A stretch of 64,000 nt of DNA from an uncultured Prevotella sp. (GTDB lineage: Bacteria; Bacteroidota; Bacteroidia; Bacteroidales; Bacteroidaceae). A model generated the notes under the pieces. It did no database searches, was not told the DNA's origin, and saw only the letters and a program-made list of their open reading frames with translations. Every line of letters begins with the position of its first letter. Position 1 is the stretch's first letter. Of the stretch, positions 7,694-16,237 are shown in pieces. Location of the stretch: positions 1 through 64,000 of the forward strand of contig CAMOGW010000003.1 in the NCBI GenBank assembly GCA_946614435.1. Direction: 5' to 3'. The translations under genes were made by a program, and so were the position numbers.

Positions 7694-8923
7694 ATGATAC
7701 TAAAAATCGAATTTGAGAATTTCTTTTCTATTAGAGATAGAATAAGAATCGACTTCAGAGCAGGAAACATCAATACAGCTCTTGCACGGGAGTTAAGCCA
7801 TAATGTGATGGAGTGGAACGGTGTGCCCGTACTTAAAACTATTGGCCTGTTTGGGCCTAACGCTTCTGGCAAATCGAATATTCTGAAAGCCATTACTTTT
7901 TGCTGTAGAATGATTTTGGAGTCACACCTCTACAATGAAGGTGCGATATTCAATTTCGAACCTTTCAAATTCGATGGCTGGCAAGATAGATCAAGTAAGT
8001 TCTTGATTGATTTTGTGTACGATGGAGTGGAATACGAATATGCTTTTGAATTAACCCGTGAGCGTATTATCAGCGAAAGTCTATATCATTATCCGGTTGG
8101 CAGACGTGCAAAAATATTTGTTCGCGATGCTGATGGAAAATACAGCTTTGGTACTGGCGTTATGGCTAAGCCTTCGGATGTGGTTACAAACACCAGTGAG
8201 AAGAACCTTTTCCTAAGTCGTGCCAGCTCGATGAACAGAGACATAGCACAGAAGATATATCGTTATTTCATGAACCAATTCCTGCTTGGACTTGTGAATG
8301 TGAACGATATGATGGTGCTGGATAGTTTCAATGCTTACAAGAAGGTGATACTCAAAGCACTTGAAATATGCGATACAGATATTACTGACATCGAGGCAAG
8401 GAAAGAACAAATGCCTGCTCCTGTGGTTGTACCTGGACAAACGGAGCTATCATACAAGCTGGTGGATGTGCTCCGTTTCAAGACATTCCATCGCAACCAA
8501 AAGAATATCATGTTCGACATGGACATGGAGGAATCTAACGGTACAAGAAAAATGTTCCAGATTCTGATACGACTCTTGGATGTGGTAAAGAATAAGAAGA
8601 GCATTATGATGGACGAGTTTGACATGGGACTGCACACTCGTCTGGCTGATTTCATTCTCGACTTGATTCATGCCTCTGAGAGCAGTCAGTTATTGTTCAC
8701 ATCTCACAACACAAACCTTATCGATGTCAAACGACTGAGACGTGACCAAATTGTTTTTGTCAACAAGTCGGAGCAAGGCGCAACGGAGGTGTATTCATTA
8801 TACGACTTCAAGGATTTCCGTGAGAATATGGATGCCGAAAAGGGATATATACAAGGACGCTTTGACGCTGTGCCTTATGTTGATTCATCGGTGTCAAGTA
8901 TCAAACAATTATTGGAAGGTTGA
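7694..8923 (+). CDS. AAA_21/AAA_15-type ATPase, RloA/AbiL-like
   Basis: This 409-aa cytoplasmic ATPase belongs to the ABC/SMC-like AAA_21 group found in RloA, AbiLi and PARIS AriA. Walker A is GPNASGKSN (54-62). The ABC-signature-like NLFLSRAS lies near 171-178, Walker B is SIMMDEFDMGLH (about 299-310), and a TSHNTNLID switch-type motif is near 336. It is full length for the family. The next gene, an RloB-family TOPRIM-like protein, starts 2 bp after its stop, the usual arrangement of a two-gene abortive-infection module in which the ATPase senses infection and releases or activates the nuclease partner. That mechanism is known from relatives and is inferred here. Confidence 0.8.
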   Translation: MILKIEFENFFSIRDRIRIDFRAGNINTALARELSHNVMEWNGVPVLKTIGLFGPNASGKSNILKAITFCCRMILESHLYNEGAIFNFEPFKFDGWQDRSSKFLIDFVYDGVEYEYAFELTRERIISESLYHYPVGRRAKIFVRDADGKYSFGTGVMAKPSDVVTNTSEKNLFLSRASSMNRDIAQKIYRYFMNQFLLGLVNVNDMMVLDSFNAYKKVILKALEICDTDITDIEARKEQMPAPVVVPGQTELSYKLVDVLRFKTFHRNQKNIMFDMDMEESNGTRKMFQILIRLLDVVKNKKSIMMDEFDMGLHTRLADFILDLIHASESSQLLFTSHNTNLIDVKRLRRDQIVFVNKSEQGATEVYSLYDFKDFRENMDAEKGYIQGRFDAVPYVDSSVSSIKQLLEG

Positions 8924-8925
8924 TT

Positions 8926-9507
8926 ATGGCAAGCAAAAGAGAACCGTCACCATCTTTGCGAATGCGAAAGATTGCCCTTGTTATTTGCGAGGGCGAGACA
9001 GAGGTCTGCTATATCAATCTTCTGAAATCGTGGTATAAGTCACCCATCAGAATCGTTTCGCACATAGAAGGAACAAAGATTACTCCATCATTGGTTGAGA
9101 AACGTACAAAGGAACTCAAAATCTCACAATGGGATAAGGTGCATACATTCCTCATGTACGACATGGATGTACAAGCCATCAATGAGAAACTACGTAAATG
9201 CAAGGCGGAAATGCTGCTTAGCAATCCTTGCTTTGAAATATGGTTGCTACTTCATGCCAAAGACCAGAAGGCTGCAATCGAAACAGATGCACTCATCAAA
9301 GAGTTGAAGAAAAGTGCTCCCGTGTGGAAGAATTATTCAAAATCCGCTTTTACCGACACACAAAAGTCTTTCTTAAACAACAACACGGATGTTGCTGTTA
9401 CAAGAGCAAAGGAATTGCGTGAGTTCCATAATCCATCAACAGGTATCTACAAATTGATTGAAATGTTGAAAGAGGATGCGCGTCAATTAGCTGAAAGCAA
9501 GGAATAG
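8926..9507 (+). CDS. RloB-family TOPRIM-like effector
   Basis: The ORF track starts at a TTG (8920) inside the previous gene; the ATG at 8926 gives MASKREPSPSLR and is preferred. The 193-aa protein carries the RloB hallmarks: LVICEGETEVCYI (18-30), where CEGETE holds the TOPRIM-type catalytic glutamate, then YDMDVQ (about 83-88) as the metal-binding acidic motif, and NPCFEIWLLLH. RloB, AbiLii and AriB-type partners are predicted or shown nucleases that act on tRNA or DNA under control of the companion ATPase. Together with the upstream gene it forms a complete two-gene system. No terminator is obvious before the 29-bp inverted repeat at 9638-9708. Confidence 0.8.
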   Translation: MASKREPSPSLRMRKIALVICEGETEVCYINLLKSWYKSPIRIVSHIEGTKITPSLVEKRTKELKISQWDKVHTFLMYDMDVQAINEKLRKCKAEMLLSNPCFEIWLLLHAKDQKAAIETDALIKELKKSAPVWKNYSKSAFTDTQKSFLNNNTDVAVTRAKELREFHNPSTGIYKLIEMLKEDARQLAESKE

Positions 9508-9637
9508 ATTTGTTGGGGAACAAACTCCTATCGTCTAGCAAGGTTTTCGTTATTTCCACTTTGCAGAACAAATTTTAAATATAAAAAAGTAGCAAGGACT
9601 ATTTGTGGGGGGATTAATTTAGCAACATTAATTATGG

Positions 9638-9708
9638 TGACTTAGATTAGAAAAAGTTGTCACTTTAGGAGGTAAAAAGAAAGTGACAACTTTTTCTTGT
9701 CTAAGTCA
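9638..9708. terminator. Large inverted repeat, probable bidirectional terminator
   Basis: Two 29-bp arms (9638-9666 and 9680-9708) match with about two mismatches around a 13-nt loop. The stem contains agaaaaagttgtcacttt. It begins one base after the stop codon of the DUF5606 gene on the minus strand and has A/T runs on both sides, so it can end transcripts from both directions. Its length is unusual for a simple terminator. Confidence 0.6.
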
Positions 9709-10143
9709 TTATTTCTCTTCTTCCTGTTTCTCTTCTTCCTGCTTCTCTTCTTCCTTGAAGTCGGTGATGTTGTTCTCAATCAGGATGTTGTACCACTGTA
9801 TGAGCTTCTTGATGTCACTGATGTGTACGCGGTCACGGTCAAAGTTGGGGAGCACCTTGGCGAAGTACTCACGCAGCTCGTCGTTGGTGGCTTTCTTGAA
9901 GTCGATGGTGGCCTTCTTGCCCTCCTCCAGTGTCTTCATGCTCTCCAGCACTACCATGAGCGACACGTCTTCGTCGTCGGTGAACATGGCGATGTCGGCC
10001 AGTGATGTGATGCGGTCGGTAGCGAAGGCTGGTTGACGGCGGTGTGTGGCGTCAAGTGCCTCGACAATGAGATTGTTCTTACCACGTGTAACGAGTTTGT
10101 AAAGTCCGGGCTTGCCGGAAATAGCTAAAATTGTTTGTTGCAT
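9709..10143 (-). CDS. DUF5606-family protein with acidic C-terminal repeat
   Basis: This 144-aa protein matches DUF5606, a Bacteroidetes family that starts with ILAISGKPGLYKL and continues with a short beta domain (KNNLIVEALD) and a helical part (WYNILIENNITDF). It has no signal peptide. The C-terminus is a simple repeat, EEEKQ three times, encoded by a tandem cttcttcctgtttct-like sequence that could change length by slippage. It is the last gene of the nusB-yajC-ybbR-coaE operon and overlaps the end of coaE by 19 bp, an association seen widely in the phylum. Function is unknown. Confidence 0.85.
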   Translation of the reverse strand: MQQTILAISGKPGLYKLVTRGKNNLIVEALDATHRRQPAFATDRITSLADIAMFTDDEDVSLMVVLESMKTLEEGKKATIDFKKATNDELREYFAKVLPNFDRDRVHISDIKKLIQWYNILIENNITDFKEEEKQEEEKQEEEK

Positions 10144-10715
10144 TGTTCTAATATCAAGTTAATTTGTTGATTCAAATCTGTTGTTCCGTCGTTGATGATT
10201 TCGAAGTCGGCCCGTCGGCGCACTTCTTCCTGTGGCCACTGGCGGCCCATCCACTCCTTTGCTTTCTCGCGGCTGATGCCGTCGCGCTGCATGATGCGTT
10301 GAATGCGTATCTCCTCGGGGGCGGTGACAGCGATGACGCGATCGACCAGACGGTTGATGCCCGACTCGAACAGAATGGCGCTTTCCATCCACTGCAGTCC
10401 GCTCTCTTCGAAGTCGCGGAATACGGCTGGATGCACAACGGCATCGATGGCATGGGCATTCGCCTCAGAGGCTAAGAGGAACTGAGCCACAGCGGCTTTG
10501 TTCAGTTGCCATTCCCGTTGCCCTGCAGAGTGACTGACGGGCAGGTAGGCATCAGGACCGATGAGGCTCGTGAGCTGTTGGCGGAGGTCGGCTGAGGTGC
10601 GCATCAGCCGTTTGGCAGCGCTGTCGCAGTCATAGACTGTGATGCCCCGCTCAGCCAAGAGCTTGCAAACGTAGCTCTTTCCGCTGCCTATGCCGCCTGT
10701 GATGCCTGTCTTCAT
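10125..10715 (-). CDS. coaE: Dephospho-CoA kinase
   Basis: This 196-aa protein catalyses the last step of coenzyme A synthesis, ATP-dependent phosphorylation of the ribose 3'-hydroxyl of dephospho-CoA. It has the P-loop GGIGSGKS (7-14), followed by the family's VYDCDSAAKRLM (27-38), the HPAVF segment near 93-97 and a typical lid region (RIMQRDGISREKAKEW). Length is normal. It overlaps the ybbR-like gene by 4 bp and DUF5606 by 19 bp, so all are in one transcript read leftwards from nusB. Confidence 0.95.
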   Translation of the reverse strand: MKTGITGGIGSGKSYVCKLLAERGITVYDCDSAAKRLMRTSADLRQQLTSLIGPDAYLPVSHSAGQREWQLNKAAVAQFLLASEANAHAIDAVVHPAVFRDFEESGLQWMESAILFESGINRLVDRVIAVTAPEEIRIQRIMQRDGISREKAKEWMGRQWPQEEVRRRADFEIINDGTTDLNQQINLILEQCNKQF

Positions 10716-11713
10716 TGGATTATGTCTGTTTGCTCGGGTTGGTCTTCAATGAGATAGTCGAGCTGTGTCAGGTTGAGTGTGGCTTGAGAGATGCCCGGTG
10801 GTGTCTGTTGCAGATAGACGTTGCACTTGGGAGCATGCGAAGCCTTGATTTCATTATAGTCGGCCACGACGACAAAGTCGGAGGGCGACAGTTGCTGATA
10901 GGTCTTGACCCCGGCCACGAACTTCACGCTGACCTTGGCAGGAAACAGTCGGAGCACTTTCCCCGGTGGCATGTTGATGCCCACCACGGGTATGTCGTTG
11001 ATGCTCTCCTCCGTGAGCACGTCGGTCATGAACATCAGGTCGATTATCTCGGGTATCATCTTCACTCCGGCTATGCGCTGCAGACGGGTCGTCACCTGTA
11101 GCGTGTCGCGGAAGTTGGTGTAGTTGAGCACATCCGTATAGATGACGTTGATGCTGTCGAGCTTTTCGCGTGGCGCATAGATAGTGATGGTGTCGGGATT
11201 GTACTTCACGTCTGCAATGAAGTACAAATCATCCGGAGTCACCGTTCCTCTCCATTTCACGGGTACGCGCTTGCGCTCGCCAAAGTTGTAGTAGAATGTC
11301 AGGCGGTCGGGCTTGATGCTCACCAGCTTAGACGAGGCCGCAAGGTGAGACGACACTCTCTTTGACAGTTCGGCACCCGTCACTTCGCCCGTGTTGTTTT
11401 TGTGAACGTGGCTGTTGAAGTCGATTTCGATTTCCGGCATGGCATCGCCATAGAGATAGGTGAGCAGCACGATGCCCTTGTCCATGACGGTGACGCGGAT
11501 GGTGTCGGTCTCAGCCGATGTGAGCACGGCGGTCTTGGGCACGTTGACATACTTCACCGGTATCCTAATCTCCTGCTCATACGTCTCGTTGAGCGTGGTG
11601 AGCAGCCAGAAGATGCCTGCTACGGCGAAGAAAAACAAAAAAATCAGAAATTCCCTGTTAGCGCGGCTAAACAGGAAATTACTGATTTTGTGGAAAAAGT
11701 CAATCGCTTTCAA
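10712..11713 (-). CDS. YbbR/CdaR-like membrane-anchored protein
   Basis: This 333-aa protein has one N-terminal membrane segment (about residues 21-41, FLIFLFFFAVAGIFWLLTTLNE) and an extracytoplasmic part with YbbR-type repeats. EQEIRIPVKYVNVP and RVTVMDKG mark the first repeat and VPVKWRGTV the second. In Firmicutes, YbbR/CdaR proteins control diadenylate cyclase; in Bacteroidetes a longer version is found between yajC and coaE, as here, and its role is not established. It starts 12 bp after yajC ends and overlaps coaE by 4 bp. Confidence 0.8.
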   Translation of the reverse strand: MKAIDFFHKISNFLFSRANREFLIFLFFFAVAGIFWLLTTLNETYEQEIRIPVKYVNVPKTAVLTSAETDTIRVTVMDKGIVLLTYLYGDAMPEIEIDFNSHVHKNNTGEVTGAELSKRVSSHLAASSKLVSIKPDRLTFYYNFGERKRVPVKWRGTVTPDDLYFIADVKYNPDTITIYAPREKLDSINVIYTDVLNYTNFRDTLQVTTRLQRIAGVKMIPEIIDLMFMTDVLTEESINDIPVVGINMPPGKVLRLFPAKVSVKFVAGVKTYQQLSPSDFVVVADYNEIKASHAPKCNVYLQQTPPGISQATLNLTQLDYLIEDQPEQTDIIQ

Positions 11714-11725
11714 GTCTCCGACCGG

Positions 11726-12052
11726 TTACTTGTTCTGGATGGGAGAGCTGGCGGCATCCTTGAACACGTAGTTCTTATCGACCGTCACCACCACGTCGCG
11801 AGCAATCTTCACGTCAACGGTTCCGCGCTCCACGTCAATGCTCTTTATTGTGCCATACAGTCCTCCGCCGGTCATGACCTGCAGACCTTCGGTGAGGGTG
11901 TTCTGGAAGTTCTGCACTTCCTTCTGGCGTTTCATTTGCGGACGAATCATGAAGAAATACATGATGGCTATCATTGCCACGAAGAAGAGGATTGTCATCA
12001 TGCCTCCTCCGTTACTAGGAGCAGCCTGAGCTGCGAGAATTAAGTTTGTCAT
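11726..12052 (-). CDS. yajC: Preprotein translocase subunit YajC
   Basis: This 108-aa single-pass inner-membrane protein matches YajC, an accessory of the SecDF-YajC complex. It has a membrane helix (MMTILFFVAMIAIMYFFMI, about 18-36), then the signature RPQMKRQKE (37-45) and the conserved GLQVMTGGGLYGTI. Length is normal. It lies 79 bp downstream of nusB and 12 bp upstream of the ybbR-like gene, the standard Bacteroidetes order. Confidence 0.93.
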   Translation of the reverse strand: MTNLILAAQAAPSNGGGMMTILFFVAMIAIMYFFMIRPQMKRQKEVQNFQNTLTEGLQVMTGGGLYGTIKSIDVERGTVDVKIARDVVVTVDKNYVFKDAASSPIQNK

Positions 12053-12131
12053 CAGACTTTTATAAGTGAGTTAATAATTATTATTCCTTGTGTTGTTTGT
12101 TATGCGATAGGGGGGGGAGCGAAGCCTCGTC

Positions 12132-13085
12132 TTACTCCTGCGGTGCTGCATTGCGGTCTTCGATGCTCTTCAGCAGTCGGCCTGTCCTCACGAGGTGATG
12201 GGCGATGGTGTCGAGCATGCCGTTGATGTAGCTGCCGCTGCGTGGGGTAGAGTAGAACTTGGCCAGCTCCACGTATTCATTGATGGTCACGCTGACGGGG
12301 ATGCTGGGGAAGGTGAGCATCTCGGCAATGGCTATTTGCATGATGATCACATCCATGTAGGCCAGACGGCTGAAGTCCCAGTTGCGCGACGATTCGCTCA
12401 TCATGTGCTGATATTCGTCGGCATTGAGGATTGTGGCCCGGAAGAGCTTGCGTGCATAGTCTCGCTCCTCTTCGCTGTCGTATTCGGGCAACAGTTCCTG
12501 TTTCGGACCATTCTTCTCGTCGAATCGCTTGATGGTCTTCAGCACGAAGGTGTCCACCACGTCCTTGTCGTCGTTCCAGTACAGGCTCTGCTCTTCCAGC
12601 AGTGCGTCGAGGTCGTCGTTGTCTTGAATGAGCGTGCGATAGATGCGCCGCCACAATTCGCGGTCGGTGGCATAGTCGTCGTCTGCGCTCTTAATGTATT
12701 CCTGGTAGATCTGGCTCTTCTCGATGAGCTCGAACAACTTGCCTACGAACTCAGGCGTGTCGTTCCAGGAACGCTTTTGTGTTTCGGCAAACTCTAAGAG
12801 TTGCTTGTTGTTTTCCAATTGCAGCGCGAATCGGTTGAACGCGAACTTCTGCGAAGGCTCCGCCGTGCCTTCTCTCTTTGCTTTGCCTTGTGCAATTTCC
12901 AGCCGGCGACGGGCCTCTTTGGTGATGGCCACGATGAGCATGAGCATGTAATTGTAAAGGTCGTAAGCTTTAGACAAGCTGAAGAACAGTTCCTTCTCAG
13001 CTGTGTCAATGTTCTTGTTACCGTTTTGATAGTACGCGTAGGTTAACTGAACAATCTTGATTCGGATGATTTCTCGATTAATCAT
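12132..13085 (-). CDS. nusB: Transcription antitermination protein NusB (long Bacteroidetes type)
   Basis: NusB binds the boxA RNA of rRNA leaders with NusE (S10). The ORF track starts at 13175, but the conserved start MINREIIRIKIVQLTYAYYQNG begins at the ATG at 13083-13085, 30 codons later, so I use that. The C-terminal NusB domain is clear: FRATILNADEYQHMM, DVIIMQIAIAEMLTFPSIPVSVTINEYVELAKFYST and the final GSYINGMLD. At 317 aa it is longer than the 140-aa proteobacterial form because of an N-terminal helical region, which is normal for this phylum. A minus-strand promoter with TAATTTTG (13116-13123) precedes it. It heads the nusB-yajC-ybbR-coaE-DUF5606 operon. Confidence 0.92.
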   Translation of the reverse strand: MINREIIRIKIVQLTYAYYQNGNKNIDTAEKELFFSLSKAYDLYNYMLMLIVAITKEARRRLEIAQGKAKREGTAEPSQKFAFNRFALQLENNKQLLEFAETQKRSWNDTPEFVGKLFELIEKSQIYQEYIKSADDDYATDRELWRRIYRTLIQDNDDLDALLEEQSLYWNDDKDVVDTFVLKTIKRFDEKNGPKQELLPEYDSEEERDYARKLFRATILNADEYQHMMSESSRNWDFSRLAYMDVIIMQIAIAEMLTFPSIPVSVTINEYVELAKFYSTPRSGSYINGMLDTIAHHLVRTGRLLKSIEDRNAAPQE

Positions 13086-13115
13086 TGAGCTCCTTGTTTC
13101 TAAATATATCGTTTG

Positions 13116-13123
13116 CAAAATTA
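13116..13123 (-). promoter_or_regulatory. -7 box (TAATTTTG) of the nusB operon
   Basis: Minus-strand TAnnTTTG element 31-38 bp before the nusB ATG. It is divergent from the rplY promoter in the same 243-bp gap. Confidence 0.6.
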
Positions 13124-13207
13124 GGAATTTTTCCGTTATCCGACAAGAAAAAACGCTATTTTTTGAGTTTTTCATACTAAATCGTTTTGCGATTCAATAT
13201 AAATTAG

Positions 13208-13215
13208 TAACTTTG
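13208..13215 (+). promoter_or_regulatory. -7 box (TAACTTTG) of rplY-pth-hslR
   Basis: Plus-strand TAnnTTTG element with a TTTTG about 20 bp upstream (13183-13188). It leaves a leader of about 105 nt before rplY, long enough for control by ribosomal protein, though no fold was recognised. Confidence 0.6.
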
Positions 13216-13328
13216 CACCCGCTTTTCGCGAAAGCACATCGAGAATATCAAAAAAAATCGTGTGATGGTGAATTAAGCAAGTAATCAAAAAATGTTTAAC
13301 CACTTAATTTAGAGTAACACAAAAAGTT

Positions 13329-13925
13329 ATGAAAGAGATTTCTGTCAACGGCAAGAAGCGTGAGGCTATCGGCAAGAAGGCTTCTAAGCTGCAGCGCAAG
13401 GAGGGACTCATTCCTTGCAATCTGTATGGTGAGGTAAAGGGCGCAAACGGTCTGCCCGAGGCACTGGCTTTCTCAGCTCCTATGGCTGAGCTGCGCAAGG
13501 TCATCTACAGCCCCCATGTCTATGTAGTGAACCTGAACATCGATGGCAAGGAGCACAAGGCTATCATCAAGGAACTCCAGTTCCATCCCACGACCGATGC
13601 TCTGCTGCATGCCGATTTCTATGAGGTGAACGATCAGAAGCCCATCACTGTGGGTATTCCCGTGAAGCTGAACGGTTTGGCACAGGGCGTTCGCGAGGGT
13701 GGTAAGCTGAACCTCTCTATCCGTAAGATCAACGTGACCGCTCCTTACAAGCAGATTCCTGAGATTCTGGAGATTGACGTGACCAGCCTCGGCCTGGGCA
13801 AGGCTATCAAGGTGGGCGAGCTCCACTTCGAGGGTCTGGAGCTGGCTACTCCTGCACAGGTGGTTGTATGCTCAGTGAAGGAGACACGTGCTTCTAAGGC
13901 TGCAGCCGCTGCTACTGCTGAATAA
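13329..13925 (+). CDS. rplY: 50S ribosomal protein L25/general stress protein Ctc
   Basis: This 198-aa protein is the long, two-domain L25 (Ctc type) that binds 5S rRNA. The N-terminal domain is clear (REAIGKKASKLQRKEGLIPCNLYG, about 11-34, then HKAIIKELQFHPTTDALLHADFYEV), followed by the C-terminal beta domain (IPVKLNGLAQGVREGGKLN, IPEILEIDVTSLGLGKAIKV). The Ala-rich end (SKAAAAATAE) is usual. Codon use is highly biased to C/G-ending codons, as expected of a strongly expressed gene. It is followed after 9 bp by pth, a conserved pairing. Confidence 0.96.
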   Translation: MKEISVNGKKREAIGKKASKLQRKEGLIPCNLYGEVKGANGLPEALAFSAPMAELRKVIYSPHVYVVNLNIDGKEHKAIIKELQFHPTTDALLHADFYEVNDQKPITVGIPVKLNGLAQGVREGGKLNLSIRKINVTAPYKQIPEILEIDVTSLGLGKAIKVGELHFEGLELATPAQVVVCSVKETRASKAAAAATAE

Positions 13926-13934
13926 AAATAGCAC

Positions 13935-14507
13935 ATGGACAAGTATTTGATTGTTGGCTTGGGCAACGTCGGCGCTGAGTACGACCAGACCCGCCACAAC
14001 ACAGGATTTATGGTATTGGATGCTTTTGCGAAGGCATCCAATATCGTTTTTGAGGATAAGCGTTATGGCTTTGTGGCTGAGACCTCGCTCAAAGGCCGTA
14101 AGGTGATTCTCCTGAAGCCCTCGACCTACATGAATCTCAGCGGCAACGCCGTTCGCTACTGGCTGAACAAGGAGAATATAGATCAGCAGCGCCTGCTCGT
14201 CGTCAGCGACGATGTGGCATTGCCCTTGGGCGCTTTTCGCCTGAAGGCCAGCGGCTCCAACGGCGGTCACAATGGCCTGGGCCACATTCAGCAGCTCATA
14301 GGCCAGAACTACGCCCGCCTGCGCATGGGCATCGGTAATGAGTATGCCCGGGGCGGACAGATTGACTGGGTGCTGGGGCGCTACAGCGATGAGGAGCTGA
14401 AGACCCTGCAGCCCTCTATCGACCTCGGCGTTGAGATCATCAAGAGCTTCGTGCTGGCAGGTATCGACATCACGATGAATCAGTATAATAAATTGGGAAA
14501 GAAATGA
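13935..14507 (+). CDS. pth: Peptidyl-tRNA hydrolase
   Basis: Pth releases tRNA from prematurely dropped peptidyl-tRNA. The 190-aa protein has the expected motifs: [19 protein letters not shown] (7-25) with catalytic His near 22, [11 protein letters not shown] (about 55-65), [29 protein letters not shown] (about 88-116) with the catalytic Asp, and RLRMGIG. Length is normal. It lies 9 bp after rplY and overlaps the S4-domain gene by 4 bp (ATGA). Confidence 0.96.
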   Translation: MDKYLIVGLGNVGAEYDQTRHNTGFMVLDAFAKASNIVFEDKRYGFVAETSLKGRKVILLKPSTYMNLSGNAVRYWLNKENIDQQRLLVVSDDVALPLGAFRLKASGSNGGHNGLGHIQQLIGQNYARLRMGIGNEYARGGQIDWVLGRYSDEELKTLQPSIDLGVEIIKSFVLAGIDITMNQYNKLGKK

Positions 14508-14938
14508 GTGAGGCGCGCATTGACAAGTGGCTATGGGCAGCCCGAATCTTCAAGACCCGCAGCATTGCTGCCGATGCCTGCAAGAATGGTCGTGTGATGG
14601 TGGGCGGCACCACCGTGAAGCCCTCTCGCATGGTGAAGGTGGGCGAGACGGTCAGCGTGCGCAAACCGCCCGTCACCTATTCCTTTAAGATTCTGAAGAC
14701 AATCGAGCAGCGAGTGGGGGCCAAGTTGCTGCCCGAGATTTATGAGAATGTGACCACAGCCGACCAGTACGAGCTGTTGGAGATGAACCGCATCAGCGGC
14801 TTCGTTGACCGTGCCCGTGGCACGGGTCGTCCCACGAAGAAAGACCGTCGCGCGATGGATGCTTTCGTGGCACCTGCGCTCGAAGGCTTTACCGGCTTCG
14901 ACTTCGACGACGATGACTGGGACGACGATGACGATTGA
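14504..14938 (+). CDS. hslR: S4-domain RNA-binding protein, HslR (Hsp15) type
   Basis: This 144-aa protein starts with an S4 RNA-binding domain ([31 protein letters not shown], about 5-35). Hsp15 binds stalled 50S subunits that carry peptidyl-tRNA, which fits its coupling to pth by a 4-bp overlap. The C-terminus is strongly acidic ([12 protein letters not shown]), typical for Bacteroidetes members. The exact role in this phylum has not been shown. Confidence 0.85.
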   Translation: MSEARIDKWLWAARIFKTRSIAADACKNGRVMVGGTTVKPSRMVKVGETVSVRKPPVTYSFKILKTIEQRVGAKLLPEIYENVTTADQYELLEMNRISGFVDRARGTGRPTKKDRRAMDAFVAPALEGFTGFDFDDDDWDDDDD

Positions 14939-14951
14939 CTTCAGAGTCAGA

Positions 14952-15938
14952 TCAGAATCCGTAGATTTCCTTCAGTTTCTCGCCGAGCTTGTTGCCTCGC
15001 AGGTCAACATCGATGATTTTGCCTGTAGGGTCGCAGAGTATGCTCGACGGGATGCTGCGTATGCCATAGGTCTGTGCGGCAATGGTCTGCCAGAACTTCA
15101 GGTCGCTCAGGTGAACCCAGTTCAGCTCTTTCTCGCGGATGGCTCGCTTCCATGCTTCGGCTGAGCGGTCGAACGACAGTCCCACCACCGTGAAGCCCTT
15201 GCCCTTATATTTCTCATAGTTGGCCTTCACGTTGGGCATCTCGCCCATGCAGGGGCCACACCACGAAGCCCAGAAATCCACGAGCACATAGTTTCCCTTG
15301 CCCACATATTCACTCAGCTTGTGGTTCACCCCCAGCGTGTCGGCCTCTTCCACGTCCTTGAACATCGTGCCGGGAGCGCGCAGTTTCAGTGCTTCCATCT
15401 GCTGCAGTCCCTGCTTGCAGAGCGGGTGACTCAGGAAGGGAGCATCGCTTTCGCAGATAGCCTTCAGGTCGTCGTAGCTCAGGTTGTAAACGCCCAGGTT
15501 GAAGGCGAATGCACCCAGCACATTGTCCTGGTTGTCGTTGATGGTCTTCTTCACGATTTCTGCCACTTTGTCGTCATCGTCTTCATATTTGTTCAGTAGC
15601 TGAACGAATGACGAGAGCCGTTCGTTCATCACCGAGCCTTTGGCCATGTCGCTGTTCATGTCGAGGCTGATTTCCTGACAATCCACGATGAAGAAGCTCT
15701 GCATGCGGTTGTCGCGGTCGAGTGCCACCATCACCGTCTGTTCGGGCTGTGTTCCCAGTAGCGTGAACTCTCCGTTCTGCACTTTTACGATAGTCGGTTG
15801 CGTCTGCAGGTTGGTCATGTCGCCTACGATGATTTCCTTTGCGTTGGGATGGGTGACTCCTTTCAGGGTGAAGTCAATTTGTGCCGTTATGGGCAGGGCT
15901 GCCAGCAGGAGGGCAGCGAGGGTGATTGTTTTTTTCAT
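14952..15938 (-). CDS. TlpA-like thioredoxin-fold protein with DUF4369 region
   Basis: The start is set at the ATG at 15936-15938, giving the signal peptide MKKTITLAALLLAALPITAQ; the track's longer form adds 16 residues read from promoter sequence. The mature protein has an N-terminal DUF4369-like beta domain (FTLKGVTHPNAKEIIVG) and a C-terminal thioredoxin fold with the active site WCGPC (about residue 217) in DFWASWCGPCMGEMP. Such proteins act in the periplasm as thiol-disulfide reductases for cytochrome or envelope maturation. A minus-strand TACCTTTG box (15976-15983) precedes it. Its 3' end faces hslR 13 bp away. Confidence 0.88.
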   Translation of the reverse strand: MKKTITLAALLLAALPITAQIDFTLKGVTHPNAKEIIVGDMTNLQTQPTIVKVQNGEFTLLGTQPEQTVMVALDRDNRMQSFFIVDCQEISLDMNSDMAKGSVMNERLSSFVQLLNKYEDDDDKVAEIVKKTINDNQDNVLGAFAFNLGVYNLSYDDLKAICESDAPFLSHPLCKQGLQQMEALKLRAPGTMFKDVEEADTLGVNHKLSEYVGKGNYVLVDFWASWCGPCMGEMPNVKANYEKYKGKGFTVVGLSFDRSAEAWKRAIREKELNWVHLSDLKFWQTIAAQTYGIRSIPSSILCDPTGKIIDVDLRGNKLGEKLKEIYGF

Positions 15939-15975
15939 GCTTTCGTGCGGTTTAAATAAAGTTCCTATTTCAGGG

Positions 15976-15983
15976 CAAAGGTA
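15976..15983 (-). promoter_or_regulatory. -7 box (TACCTTTG) of the TlpA-like gene
   Basis: Minus-strand TAnnTTTG, 38-45 bp upstream of the chosen ATG. Its position supports the shorter start. Confidence 0.55.
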
Positions 15984-16038
15984 CATATTTATCTTTTATC
16001 ACCAATAAAAAAATGTGATTTTCTGAAAAAAGCAGAAT

Positions 16039-16140
16039 GGTTCAGTTCGAAAGTTCGGTTGTTTTTTGCAGCGGACTACAGGACTAAAGGACTTTTCTGC
16101 ACATTGTTGAACGAGTCCTCAAGTCCTGTAGTCCGTTGCT
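16039..16140 (+). repeat. Dispersed palindromic repeat (about 100 bp), copy 1
   Basis: The core is an inverted repeat with ends ttgcagcggactacagga and tcctgtagtccgttgct around about 40 nt. A shared extension, ggttc-gttcgaaagttcgg, lies on one side. Two more copies are at 25037-25138 and 42695-42789 (reverse orientation). This copy lies in the gap between two divergent genes. Confidence 0.85.
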
Positions 16141-16223
16141 AAATCTATCCATTGGAATGGTACTGAAGATTTAATTTTTTATAATTTTCCGGTTCGGTCT
16201 TTCCGATTATTACATCTTTATAT

Positions 16224-16231
16224 TACTTTTG
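16224..16231 (+). promoter_or_regulatory. -7 box (TACTTTTG) ahead of the structured RNA
   Basis: TAnnTTTG element about 35 bp before the start of a long hairpin. Transcription from here would begin near 16238. Confidence 0.55.
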
Positions 16232-16237
16232 CACTCG

